Part shown: positions 7,221 through 13,703 of the stretch, piece after piece
Layout of the letters: each line of letters opens with the position of its first letter
Numbering within the stretch: position 1 is the first letter of the stretch
Virus record (IMG/VR): IMGVR_UViG_3300031669_000059
Location: 1-44,531 of that record
Direction: 5' to 3' (one strand)
From: a virus
DNA length: 44,531 nt
Position numbers and translations under genes: made by a program
The notes under the pieces: model-generated
The model's input: the letters and a program-made list of their open reading frames with translations, nothing else
What the model was told of the DNA's origin: nothing
Database searches by the model: none

Positions 7221-8051
7221 CTAGCTATAGCGGCGAGCAGCCTTGGGCTTGGTGCCCTTGGCAGGCTCGACCTTCGGGGCAGCCGGGGCGAAGGCGAAGG
7301 TGATGTCCTCGACGGCCTCCTGGTAGCGCTTATATACGCTGTCCATGAGGGTGTTGGGGATCTCGGCCAGGGTGTCATACTGCTGGACGAACGCGGGCAG
7401 GCCACCGGAGGGATTCTGCACGCTGCGGAGGAGTGTGAACATGCTCCACATGGGACGGCCCAGCACCTTGGCCGTGTCCGCAGTGACCTTGCTCAGCGTC
7501 TTCACGCTGGTCACGGGCACCTTGACGTAGGCCAACACGGAGGTGTCGATCTGCTCGGGCTTGGTGAAGGCCTCGAACTTGCCGTTGGCCTGCATCGTGC
7601 CCGCCTGGATGACGGCGAGGCGACGGGTGTTCTGGCAGGCCTTGCCCTTGCCCTGCTTGGCCGATGAGAACTGATTGAACGGGCAGGTGGCGCAGTCGTC
7701 GTGCGCCCGAGCCGTGCAGTCCTTGTGCGGTGCTAGCTCGGCGCGACCGTCCCAGGTGTCCACCCCGACGACATTGCCCTCGGCGTCGAAGCGGCCCAGG
7801 GCGTAGCAGTCGGGCGGCGCGGGGTTGTTGGGGTCGTAGCTGCCTGCGTAGTAGAGGTTCGCCGGGATCTGATCGAGGATGATGATGGGCGCACCCTGGG
7901 CCAGCACCGCGCCCTGGAACTTGAGTTGCCCGTTGGTGTTGAAGAAGGGTCGGGCGACGGCGTTCGCCTCGACCTTCGCGGCGACGACAGCCGACTCGGC
8001 CATCCTCGCTTCCCAGGTGTTAACTTGCATCTTCGGTGCGGTCTTCGCCAT
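7221..8051 (-). CDS. Conserved phage early protein with Cys cluster; possible DNA-binding protein
   Basis: This is a protein of 276 residues. A central segment (CTARAHDDCATCPFNQ, then GKGKACQNTRRL) has four Cys in a metal-site-like arrangement. I recall similar segments in uncharacterised phage early proteins, some labelled ssDNA-binding. The C-terminus is Lys/Ala/Pro-rich. ATG 8051 is chosen because GGAGA lies six bases before it, in the shared CACGGAGACCCC leader also found before other genes here; an upstream ATG at 8069 lacks this spacing. Size and position between polymerase and nucleotidyltransferase would suit a replication accessory protein, but the function is not established. Confidence 0.75.
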   Translation of the reverse strand: MAKTAPKMQVNTWEARMAESAVVAAKVEANAVARPFFNTNGQLKFQGAVLAQGAPIIILDQIPANLYYAGSYDPNNPAPPDCYALGRFDAEGNVVGVDTWDGRAELAPHKDCTARAHDDCATCPFNQFSSAKQGKGKACQNTRRLAVIQAGTMQANGKFEAFTKPEQIDTSVLAYVKVPVTSVKTLSKVTADTAKVLGRPMWSMFTLLRSVQNPSGGLPAFVQQYDTLAEIPNTLMDSVYKRYQEAVEDITFAFAPAAPKVEPAKGTKPKAARRYS

Positions 8052-8087
8052 GAGGGGTCTCCGTGGCATGTGAGGTGGTTGAAAGAT

Positions 8088-8114
8088 CCCAGCGCCAGAC
8101 GACCCAGCGCTGGG
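8088..8114 (-). terminator. Intergenic hairpin between nucleotidyltransferase and the Cys-cluster gene
   Basis: An 8-bp stem (CCCAGCGC 8088-8095 with GCGCTGGG 8107-8114) encloses an 11-base loop. One arm overlaps a perfect 12-base palindrome at 8103-8114. On the minus strand it is followed by ATCTTTC, a weak T-rich tail. It fits a terminator or processing site at the end of the nucleotidyltransferase gene. Confidence 0.45.
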
Positions 8115-8120
8115 GAAGTG

Positions 8121-8825
8121 TTAACTCGTGGGCGGCTCGTCAGGAAGTCCTGCGAGATGGGCGATGTGATCGGGGTCGATCAGAGGGTCCACTTCACGTA
8201 GAAGGCCTGTGATGATCTTCGCTGAAGTCGGTTCATCTACGAGATGGATTGGGTTTGAGAATTCAACCGAGTGCATGAGCCGTGCGATCACAGCCGCCAG
8301 ATCAGGCAAGGGAATTCGGTAGCCTCGCTGGTAGAACTTGAGCACGCGCAGCATCGAACCACCGGCCTCCTCAATTCGGGTTGGTGAGCGGTATACCAGG
8401 CGCTTGGCTGCGAGGTCAGCGTAGAAGTCAGGATCACAGCACGAGCACCATACCTCTCCGTTCCACCAGATAGCGGAGCGCGCAATGGTGAAGTCGAAAG
8501 AGTCAATGGCCGCTTCCGGTGTGTCGAAGGTCCAGCGATGCACGAACTGCGCAGGAATGGGCTTCAGCTTGACGGTGTAGGCATTGTCAGATTGGTGGAT
8601 CTTCGTGTCACCGCAGGCCTTGGAAAGTTCCAGCGCAGCAGCAGCAGCAACGTCTTTCGACGGGGTCATAATGTCGATGTCGGATACCTGCTCATTGGCC
8701 ACACAGGCTCGAATGAAGCCACCAGCCACGAACAGCGCACTGGGCCTTGACTTGACAAGTTCGCGCACATGAAACGGAAGCCTACGCACGCAGAAGAGAA
8801 GGTCATGAATAGATAGTTCGGGCAT
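8121..8825 (-). CDS. Nucleotidyltransferase resembling class II CCA-adding/poly(A) polymerase head domain
   Basis: The 234-residue protein has LFVAGGFIRACV (GG 35-36), then SDIDI (D49, D51) and SFDFT (D111). This is the glycine pair plus three-carboxylate pattern of the nucleotidyltransferase fold. Further on, TRIEEAGGSMLRVLKFYQRGYRI (149-171) resembles the RIxEDPxRxLRxxRFxxRxGF helix that follows the head domain in tRNA nucleotidyltransferases and poly(A) polymerases. The bacterial enzymes are about 400 residues, so the tRNA-binding tail is missing or much shorter. It may add nucleotides to RNA or modify another target. The substrate is unknown. Start ATG 8825 is preferred because CACGGAGA precedes it; the open frame extends further upstream. 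Confidence 0.75.
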   Translation of the reverse strand: MPELSIHDLLFCVRRLPFHVRELVKSRPSALFVAGGFIRACVANEQVSDIDIMTPSKDVAAAAALELSKACGDTKIHQSDNAYTVKLKPIPAQFVHRWTFDTPEAAIDSFDFTIARSAIWWNGEVWCSCCDPDFYADLAAKRLVYRSPTRIEEAGGSMLRVLKFYQRGYRIPLPDLAAVIARLMHSVEFSNPIHLVDEPTSAKIITGLLREVDPLIDPDHIAHLAGLPDEPPTS

Positions 8826-8906
8826 GTTTGAATCTCCGTGAGGGTAGTTGCTGGGGAAGGTTCCACGCTGCAAGGCCGTCACCTACAACCGCGCTCCGTA
8901 GAAGTG

Positions 8907-9284
8907 CTAGACCTTGTTCAGCGAGACCTTGGCGCGGGGGAAGGCGATGATGCCGGGCACCTTCTTGCCGTCGTCCCACAGGTCTTTGATGTGCGCGCTC
9001 TTCAGCGCCTTGGTGAAGATGTCCCAGTCCCCCGTCTTGCGGACGTAGGCCTGGGTCTTGCTGATGTCCTCGATCTGAGGCACGTCCTCGATGAGAATGG
9101 TGGCTCGGGCCTGCTTGCCCGACACGCCCGTAGCGTCGTCCTTGGGCAGCTCGTTGATGAGCCGGGCCTCGATCTCGATGCGCTCCTCGTCCAGATCCTT
9201 GACCTTCTTGGCCAGGTCCGACTTGAGGTTCTTGATGATGTAGAGGCGGTCAGCGCAGGCTGCCAGCGTCTTGGGGGTTGCCAT
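8907..9284 (-). CDS. Conserved phage early protein with N-terminal coiled coil
   Basis: The 125-residue protein begins with a helical, heptad-like charged region (KNLKSDLAKKVKDLDEERIEIEARL split over residues 18-42). LPKDDATGVSGKQARATI follows, then a C-terminal part ending DDGKKVPGIIAF...VSLNKV. I recall this arrangement (a coiled coil, then an LPKS-ATGVAGK-like turn, then a WEDGKKVPG-like end) from uncharacterised phage proteins near replication genes. No activity is known to me. ATG 9284 follows the shared ACGGAGACCCCTC leader, identical to that of the 276-aa gene. Confidence 0.75.
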   Translation of the reverse strand: MATPKTLAACADRLYIIKNLKSDLAKKVKDLDEERIEIEARLINELPKDDATGVSGKQARATILIEDVPQIEDISKTQAYVRKTGDWDIFTKALKSAHIKDLWDDGKKVPGIIAFPRAKVSLNKV

Positions 9285-9306
9285 GAGGGGTCTCCGTGAG
9301 ATGGGT

Positions 9307-9342
9307 ATGCTACCACGTCGTTAGGGCAGCAACCAGTTATTT
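9307..9342 (-). promoter_or_regulatory. Promoter-like element (AAATAACTGGTTGC plus TAGCAT)
   Basis: On the minus strand, AAATAACTGGTTGC (9329-9342) is followed by TAGCAT (9307-9312), 17 bases after TGGTTG. An identical 14-base block occurs at 15346-15359, also ahead of a gene start. The block overlaps the stop of the 41-aa gene, so part of the match (AAA TAA) is coding. It would drive the 8907-9284 gene. Confidence 0.4.
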
Positions 9343-9462
9343 GATGCCGAGCTGCAGCTCAACGGCTGCGAGGGTTGGGGCGAAGTAGGCCACGATGCCG
9401 AGCAGCACCGCGAGCAGGGCGATGGTGTTGATGATACGAGCACGCTTGTCGACGGGGTTCAT
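9337..9462 (-). CDS. Short single-span membrane protein, 41 aa
   Basis: This tiny ORF has a basic N-terminus (NPVDKRARI) followed by one hydrophobic helix (NTIALLAVLLGIVAYFAP), consistent with an inner-membrane protein. ATG 9462 overlaps the TGA of the upstream 66-aa gene (ATGA), which supports translation. It is followed directly by a promoter-like repeat. Function is unknown. Small early phage membrane proteins often act in host takeover or superinfection exclusion, but nothing here shows that. Confidence 0.65.
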   Translation of the reverse strand: MNPVDKRARIINTIALLAVLLGIVAYFAPTLAAVELQLGIK

Positions 9463-9659
9463 CGCATCGACTCCGCAGCATCGGTGAAGTCGCGGTCCTC
9501 GCCATCGGCATACTGCCGCAGCGGAGCGTCGTCCTCGGCGTAGACCACCTGGCCGCGCTCGAACGTGGGCTCGCCCTTGGTATTGCGCGTGTGGCTGCGC
9601 TGGCCCTTGCGGACGCGGAACCCTGCGTCGTTCCACTGCTGAAGTGTGAGAGCTTTCAT
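9459..9659 (-). CDS. Hypothetical protein, 66 aa
   Basis: This is a small hydrophilic protein starting MKALTLQQWNDAGFRVRKGQ. The ATG at 9659 is supported by the shared CACGGAGACCCCAC leader immediately upstream. The frame stays open further upstream, but that part overlaps another gene's 3' region and lacks a better start. It is coupled to the 41-aa membrane protein by ATGA. No family is recognised; the WNDAGFRVRKGQRS wording suggests a small DNA- or RNA-associated fold, which is only a guess. Confidence 0.65.
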   Translation of the reverse strand: MKALTLQQWNDAGFRVRKGQRSHTRNTKGEPTFERGQVVYAEDDAPLRQYADGEDRDFTDAAESMR

Positions 9660-9700
9660 GTGGGGTCTCCGTGATGGGTGGCCAGGTCTCTGGCGCTGAG

Positions 9701-9742
9701 TAGAAGCTACAACCACCGAAGTGACGATGCAACTATTTATTT
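9701..9742 (-). promoter_or_regulatory. Diverged copy of the promoter-like element
   Basis: On the minus strand AAATAAATAGTTGC (9729-9742) matches the 14-base block at 9329 in 12 of 14 positions. It is followed 17 bases later by TTGTAGCTTCTA. It lies between the 60-aa two-span membrane gene and the 66-aa gene and could drive the latter. The -10 is poor. Confidence 0.3.
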
Positions 9743-9925
9743 TCAGCCAAGCACGAGCGCTGCAACTGCCAGCAAACAGGACAGTAGCCCAACCACTACG
9801 ACCGCAGACAGCAGGTCTCGCAACCATGTTACGGGCTCCTTGGCGAGCAGTTGTGCGAGCCAGATCAGCACCACACCGACCATGCAACTCAGAACGACGA
9901 GCATCAACTTAGCGGCTAGAGACAT
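9743..9925 (-). CDS. Small two-span membrane protein, 60 aa
   Basis: Two hydrophobic segments (KLMLVVLSCMVGVVLIWLAQ and LLSAVVVVGLLSCLLAVAAL) are joined by a short polar loop (LLAKEPVTWLRD). This is a hairpin topology like that of some holins and small inhibitors. ATG 9925 has CCAGGAGCAGCC ahead of it. It sits in the early block far from the lysis genes, so a role in lysis is doubtful. Function is unknown. Confidence 0.7.
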   Translation of the reverse strand: MSLAAKLMLVVLSCMVGVVLIWLAQLLAKEPVTWLRDLLSAVVVVGLLSCLLAVAALVLG

Positions 9926-9941
9926 GGCTGCTCCTGGACAG

Positions 9942-10259
9942 TTACGGACGGTCGGGGTGGTCGCCGTGGTCATCCATGGCGAGGTCGGGAAAGCGGCGGT
10001 CCAAGGCTTCGACCTCGGCAACCGCGATGGCGGCAAGCTGGATCAGGCGGCGGCGCCCTTTGCTGATGGAGCCCATGCAGAGCATCCTTCGAGCCCAGCC
10101 GTTGTAATCCGCGATGATTTCGTGCCAGTCGAGCGGGTTGTTCTTGTCGTCCCGCTCAACGCCCCACTTTGAGTTCTGGCGATGCCGCTCTGCCTGCACT
10201 TCTAGGAGCACCGGGTTGGTGGTTTCAAGCGGGTAAGGGTAGAAGCCTGTTTCGCTCAC
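9942..10259 (-). CDS. Phage protein resembling the MazG-like/NTP-pyrophosphohydrolase-related early family
   Basis: The 105-residue protein has EVQAERHRQNSKWGVERD near the start and LIQLAAIAVAEVEALDRRFPD near the end. I recall this pairing from a widespread phage family (VxxERxRQxxKWG ... AELIQVAAVAxxWIEALDRR) that looks like an all-alpha NTP pyrophosphohydrolase fold. The acidic EExxE metal site of active enzymes is not evident between them (HEIIADYNGWARRML), so it may be inactive. Start is GTG 10259 with AAAGGGGAAACC ahead of it. Confidence 0.65.
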   Translation of the reverse strand: MSETGFYPYPLETTNPVLLEVQAERHRQNSKWGVERDDKNNPLDWHEIIADYNGWARRMLCMGSISKGRRRLIQLAAIAVAEVEALDRRFPDLAMDDHGDHPDRP

Positions 10260-10296
10260 GGTTTCCCCTTTCGTGGGAGGGTCGTGCAGATGGACA

Positions 10297-10686
10297 TCAG
10301 CCTTTCGGCTGGGCTTGGTTGAGGTTGTAGGCGGCAGTCAGCCCTGGGTGTGCCTTGACCTCGCTTCCCCGGATGAACTCCATGCGGTAGCCATCGGGAT
10401 AGTGCGCTCGGAACTCTTCGTGGCGGTCCTCACGGGTTCCTTCAAGGATTCCGAGGTCGGCTGGCATGTATGCTTCGGATGAGCAGGTGTGCCCACCTAG
10501 TCCTGTCCCGTCCTGGGCAAGCAGGACAGCCTGCATCCACCCGTGGTTGCCGCCATTGTTGAACCCGTAGATCACGGGCAGTTCATCAACAGGCTTTCCG
10601 TGTGGATTGAAAACTGCGGTTCGCCTGCCTTCGTAGGTGTGAATATGCTGGGCTTCGTAGAGTGCTTCAGCGGCTCGGGTGGTCAC
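10297..10686 (-). CDS. Hypothetical protein, 129 aa
   Basis: This is a soluble protein with VIYGFNNGGNHGWMQAVLLAQDG in the middle. No family is recognised. Start is GTG 10686 behind AAGGAGGACCCT, a strong ribosome-binding site. The gaps on both sides carry variants of the same short intergenic sequence (CCATCTGCAC(A/G)ACCCTC), suggesting this gene is one of a series of cassettes. Confidence 0.65.
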   Translation of the reverse strand: MTTRAAEALYEAQHIHTYEGRRTAVFNPHGKPVDELPVIYGFNNGGNHGWMQAVLLAQDGTGLGGHTCSSEAYMPADLGILEGTREDRHEEFRAHYPDGYRMEFIRGSEVKAHPGLTAAYNLNQAQPKG

Positions 10687-10721
10687 AGGGTCCTCCTTTC
10701 GAGGGTTGTGCAGATGGATAG

Positions 10722-10877
10722 TTACGGTTCGGGGTTGGTTCCAACAAACTCGACTTCGGTGAACTTGTCTCCAGACCAGCGGTAAACGATTCCATCGTTA
10801 ACGCAGAACACGATGCCGCCTTCAATTTCAAAGAAGTAGGGTGTCGGGGTGGAAGTGATATAACCCGTGTCGATCAT
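10722..10877 (-). CDS. Very small hypothetical protein, 51 aa
   Basis: The ORF is short but well supported: ATG 10877 has GGAGG four bases ahead, third positions are biased as in its neighbours, and it fills the gap between two other genes. The product starts MIDTGYITSTPTPYFFEIEG and has a strand-rich pattern (VFCVNDGIVYRWSGDKFTEVEF), suggesting a small beta protein. No family is recognised. Confidence 0.6.
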   Translation of the reverse strand: MIDTGYITSTPTPYFFEIEGGIVFCVNDGIVYRWSGDKFTEVEFVGTNPEP

Positions 10878-10895
10878 GGTTCCTCCAGATGGGCA

Positions 10896-11066
10896 TCAGC
10901 GGTGAATGAAAAACTTGATGCCATCGGTGGCGGTCAAGGTGGACGCGATGCCCAGGGTTGTGAATATTCGGTCTATCCAGTCGATCTGGTGGATCTCTGC
11001 CTGATTCTCGGGTTCGAAGAGCAGGGTGGGCTTCTCGTCGCCAATGGATTCAACGCGGAATTTCAT
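10896..11066 (-). CDS. Small hypothetical protein, 56 aa
   Basis: ATG 11066 follows AAGGAGGGCAC, a near-ideal ribosome-binding site, so the shorter reading is preferred over upstream in-frame codons. The product (MKFRVESIGDEKPTLLFEPE at the start, IKFFIHR at the end) looks like a small alpha/beta protein. No family is recognised. Confidence 0.62.
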   Translation of the reverse strand: MKFRVESIGDEKPTLLFEPENQAEIHQIDWIDRIFTTLGIASTLTATDGIKFFIHR

Positions 11067-11100
11067 GTGCCCTCCTTCGGCGGGGTGATCTTGGACAAAA

Positions 11101-11505
11101 TCAATCAAGGTTGAGGGCGCGGCGCACCACGGCTTCGCGCATTTCGGGTTCGATGCCACCCAGGAAGAACTGAGAGCCGTTGAGGATAGCGTTGACACAG
11201 GCTTCTTCGGTCTGTTTCTTCTGGTTCTTGGCGGTTATCTCACATTGCATTTCCATCTCGGTATCGTGGAAGTTCTGGAGCGCCTTGTATTCGGTCACAC
11301 GCGCTTCCAGTTCCGTGATTTGAGCCCTGTATGTATCGAGCGCGTCCTTGCACTTCGCCCACACAGCTTCGTGAGCGGTAATTGTGGCTTCCAGGTTGAT
11401 GACCATTGCGCGGAGGGCTTCGTTTTCCTCATGGGTGCAGATCAGGCACGGCTCCAGGTAGGGGTAGCCGTGTTTCTTGCAGGGCGTTCCGACTCCCATT
11501 GGCAT
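11101..11505 (-). CDS. Coiled-coil protein with N-terminal Cys/His motif, 134 aa
   Basis: The N-terminus has CKKHGYPYLEPCLIC, which could bind one zinc ion. It is followed by a long helical region with heptad-like spacing (residues about 27-85) and a short helical C-terminus. The start MPMG has AGGACCACC ahead of it. No family is recognised. The layout, metal knuckle plus coiled coil, suggests a dimeric binding protein. Confidence 0.65.
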   Translation of the reverse strand: MPMGVGTPCKKHGYPYLEPCLICTHEENEALRAMVINLEATITAHEAVWAKCKDALDTYRAQITELEARVTEYKALQNFHDTEMEMQCEITAKNQKKQTEEACVNAILNGSQFFLGGIEPEMREAVVRRALNLD

Positions 11506-11524
11506 GGTGGTCCTTTCTGGACAG

Positions 11525-11725
11525 CTACAGCCGATGGGACTGGCAGTAGCGAATGATGGTTAAGCAAAGGTCGCAGTTGATAGGATCTTCTGTTGGCCTG
11601 CCCTGCTCTTCGCCAATCCAGTCGGTGGTCCCGCACAGGGTCACATTCCCAGAGAGGCCATCGGCTGCGGCGTGAACATCGCCCTGGTTCGGGTCATAGA
11701 TGCGCTCGAATTCAGGCTTCGCCAT
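11525..11725 (-). CDS. Small Cys-containing protein, 66 aa
   Basis: The C-terminal half has a Cys in LCGTTDW, then CDLC and a further Cys (IIRYCQ), enough ligands for one zinc ion. ATG 11725 lies behind an AGGAG-type site about eight bases upstream. The fragment NVTLCGTTDWIGEEQGRPT resembles small phage zinc-binding proteins, but I cannot name a family. Confidence 0.62.
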   Translation of the reverse strand: MAKPEFERIYDPNQGDVHAAADGLSGNVTLCGTTDWIGEEQGRPTEDPINCDLCLTIIRYCQSHRL

Positions 11726-11756
11726 GTCGGGCTCCTGGGCAGGAGCGGCATCGCCG

Positions 11757-12134
11757 CTAGGTTGATGGGTCTGATTTCGGAAGATCCGCAGACGCTTGGC
11801 GGGCCTTACCCCCGTGCCGCATCAGCCACTCGCGGGCAGTCTGCTCGTGTGTCTGGTGGCCGTTGGCCGCCTCGCCTGCGATGGACCGAAAGAACACCAG
11901 CGCGTCGGTGTAGGCACCCTCCAGCCGTTTACGCTCAGCTTCGAGGCTGAGGAGCTTCAACCCGACGGGCTGGCGCAGCACCCGCTGATGGGCCTCCACA
12001 GCCTCCAGGGGACGCTCTACGAGCCCGCCGAGCAGATCACCCAGCGAACGGTGTGCTGCGTCACGCACGCCCAACGGGGCATAGCCGAGCGCCACTTGCA
12101 GGTCCTCCATGGCTTGATCGGAGATGGTCGACAT
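11757..12134 (-). CDS. Hypothetical helical protein, 125 aa
   Basis: Start is taken as ATG 12134 (MSTISDQAMEDLQ) because GAGGAGCTACCCA precedes it. The open frame runs further upstream over the neighbouring gene. The product is Ala/Leu/Glu/Arg-rich and probably all-helical. No family is recognised. It overlaps the upstream 78-aa gene by 74 bases. Confidence 0.6.
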   Translation of the reverse strand: MSTISDQAMEDLQVALGYAPLGVRDAAHRSLGDLLGGLVERPLEAVEAHQRVLRQPVGLKLLSLEAERKRLEGAYTDALVFFRSIAGEAANGHQTHEQTAREWLMRHGGKARQASADLPKSDPST

Positions 12135-12297
12135 TGGGTAGCTCCTCGACAGAGATGATGCGGATGTCAGCATAGGCGTCCCACAGCTTCAGGATGGCCT
12201 GATCTCGGGTCTCAGCGGTGCGGACCGCTGCGATGCGCATGAGCTTGCCGCTCTCGCCCTTCGCACGCCCGGAGAAGATGATCTTGAACTCAGCCAC
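12061..12297 (-). CDS. Small hypothetical protein, 78 aa
   Basis: The likely start is GTG 12297 (reads AEFKIIFSGRAKGES after the start) with GGAGTAACCGAC ahead of it. The first 50 or so residues have a plausible beta-alpha-beta pattern (LMRIAAVRTAETRDQAILKL). The last 25 overlap the next gene in another frame and may be non-functional. No family is recognised. Confidence 0.55.
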   Translation of the reverse strand: MAEFKIIFSGRAKGESGKLMRIAAVRTAETRDQAILKLWDAYADIRIISVEELPNVDHLRSSHGGPASGARLCPVGRA

Positions 12298-12472
12298 GTC
12301 GGTTACTCCACGGAAGGGCATCGAGCTGCTTCTGCAGCAGGTGCTTGGGCATGTAGTAGGCGAGTCCGCAGGCACTGAGCCGACGGGCCTCGTAGCGGTC
12401 GCACATGAGGCCGTAGATGGCCAGCGCGTAGAAGATGGCGACGAGCAGGACGATGATGTAGACGGCGGTCAT
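12290..12472 (-). CDS. Short membrane protein, 60 aa
   Basis: An N-terminal hydrophobic helix (MTAVYIIVLLVAIFYALAIY) is followed by a basic soluble tail, giving a type of N-anchored protein. ATG 12472 overlaps the stop of the upstream 85-aa gene (ATGA). This is the third very small membrane protein in the early block. Function is unknown. Confidence 0.62.
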   Translation of the reverse strand: MTAVYIIVLLVAIFYALAIYGLMCDRYEARRLSACGLAYYMPKHLLQKQLDALPWSNRRG

Positions 12473-12726
12473 CGGCGCACCCGTCCGCAGCAAGGGCACT
12501 TCACGCGCAACCTGAGGACATTCGCACAGCGGAGGTGTGCTAGCTTGCGCATGTCCTCTGCGGGGCCGATGACCCACTTGGCTGGGACACTCACCCACGG
12601 CAAGCCCGGTTTCGTGATGTCGTACCCGAAGTAGCCTTTTAGTTTCACCGCAACCAACAAGGGGGCTCTACCTCTAGCCCACTCATACGCATCCTGTGGT
12701 GTTTGGAACTCAGACCAGGGGATCAT
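12469..12726 (-). CDS. Small protein with C-terminal CPCCG motif, 85 aa
   Basis: The N-terminus reads MIPWSEFQTPQDAYEWARGR and the C-terminus has a Cys in HLRCANV and a CPCCGRVRR end. This is a possible zinc knuckle or redox motif. The ATG is preceded by GAGAAGAGCT. It is coupled by ATGA to the membrane protein gene. No family is recognised. Confidence 0.62.
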   Translation of the reverse strand: MIPWSEFQTPQDAYEWARGRAPLLVAVKLKGYFGYDITKPGLPWVSVPAKWVIGPAEDMRKLAHLRCANVLRLRVKCPCCGRVRR

Positions 12727-12738
12727 AGCTCTTCTCCT

Positions 12739-12999
12739 CTACCCGCAGCGCGGGCAGGTAAGTTGGATGGACGACCACCCAACGGTGCGTGTGATCTTCT
12801 TCGCGCCACCACACTCAGGGCAGGGCCTGTGCAGGGCGATGTGCAGCGCGTCGTTGTAGTGTGCCCGCAGCTCGTCGAACTCGGCAGCGTCACCCCCAAG
12901 GTCGGGGTGAAGCAGGCGTGCCTTGTCACGGAACGCCTGCTTCACCTCGTCCGAGGTCGCTGAGGGCATGAGGCCCAGGGCGGCGAAAGGGCAGGTCAC
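12739..12999 (-). CDS. J-domain (DnaJ-like) mini co-chaperone with zinc ribbon
   Basis: The 86-residue protein starts with a J-domain-like helix pair carrying the HPD signature (LLHPDLGGD, residues 29-37) after DEVKQAFRDKAR and before an AYxxL-like helix. HPD is what stimulates the ATPase of DnaK-type Hsp70. The C-terminal third has CPECGG (60-65) and TCPRCG (81-86), a zinc ribbon. The full-length J protein substrate-binding domains are absent. Start is GTG 12999, overlapping the TGA of the upstream gene (GTGA). It might recruit host DnaK to phage replication or virion assembly, which is inference. Confidence 0.85.
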   Translation of the reverse strand: MTCPFAALGLMPSATSDEVKQAFRDKARLLHPDLGGDAAEFDELRAHYNDALHIALHRPCPECGGAKKITRTVGWSSIQLTCPRCG

Positions 13000-13217
13000 T
13001 TCAGACCTGTCTTGACGCGCTCGATCTTCTGCTCGGCCTCGTGGAGGGCCGTGGTGAGCCTGGCCACCTCTTTTTCAAGGCGCACCTCAAGCGCGCCAGG
13101 AAACCTAGACTCCTCCAGCATAGTAACTCGGTTAAGCAACTCGAACATCTGCTCGCCAAGATCCTTGCCCATGAACATGGCGCGCATATCAGCCCCGCAC
13201 TTATAGCACTTTTGCAT
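12996..13217 (-). CDS. Zinc-knuckle plus coiled-coil small protein, 73 aa
   Basis: The N-terminus has a CYKCG pair, and most of the rest is a predicted helix with heptad-like spacing (VRLEKEVARLTTALHEAEQK). The preferred start is ATG 13217, overlapping the stop of the upstream gene as TGATG. A GTG one codon earlier is possible. Its stop overlaps the J-domain gene start, so the two may be made in similar amounts. No family is recognised. Confidence 0.62.
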   Translation of the reverse strand: MQKCYKCGADMRAMFMGKDLGEQMFELLNRVTMLEESRFPGALEVRLEKEVARLTTALHEAEQKIERVKTGLK

Positions 13218-13489
13218 CACAGCCCCCTCACTTGGTCGAGCACGTCGAAGTAGCCTGCGCCGTCCACAGCGTTGTCGCGCTTCGGGCTGCCCGTATCGCG
13301 GGCGATCTTGAGCAGCACCATGGCGACGGCCAAGTCCTCAGCGGTCACATCTGCGAGGCCAGGTCTGCCGGTCGATCGGCACAGGTCGCGCCATCGGCTG
13401 AAGTTGTCGGCGGGGCTGCCATAAGCCGCCTGCCGAGGCCCATTGACCAGGGCCTCGGCTTCGGAGAGAACTGACTTCCGGCGGCTCAT
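13217..13489 (-). CDS. DUF6378-family phage protein
   Basis: The 90-residue protein has EAEALVNGPRQAAYGSP, then LAVAMVLLKIARDTGSPKRDN and VDGAGYFDVL. This ordering matches the DUF6378 domain common in phage genomes (LVNGDRQxxYGHP ... MVLLKLxR ... KRDSxVDxAGY). The function is unknown to me. ATG 13489 has GGAGAAGTGAC ahead. Confidence 0.8.
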   Translation of the reverse strand: MSRRKSVLSEAEALVNGPRQAAYGSPADNFSRWRDLCRSTGRPGLADVTAEDLAVAMVLLKIARDTGSPKRDNAVDGAGYFDVLDQVRGL

Positions 13490-13490
13490 G

Positions 13491-13703
13491 TCACTTCTCC
13501 AGCAGACCGTTGACGAACGCGATCAGCTCCGGCTTGGTGGTCGGGATGTCGAGCGGCTCGATCAACAGGTCACGCTTCTTGAGGTCGCCGTTGTTGTCCA
13601 GCAGGGCCTGACGGGCGATGCGGGCCTCGGCTTCGCTGGCGGCGACCTTCAGCAGGTTGCCCCCGAGCTGCTTCGTGGTAGAGATGCTTTGGCAGCGCAT
13701 CAT
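13491..13703 (-). CDS. Small hypothetical protein, 70 aa
   Basis: This is a basic and acidic small protein (KVAASEAEARIARQALLDNN at its centre) ending in IPTTKPELIAFVNGLLEK. The start is one of two adjacent ATG codons behind AAAGGGGGA. Its first bases overlap the stop of the 118-aa gene. No family is recognised. Confidence 0.6.
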   Translation of the reverse strand: MMRCQSISTTKQLGGNLLKVAASEAEARIARQALLDNNGDLKKRDLLIEPLDIPTTKPELIAFVNGLLEK

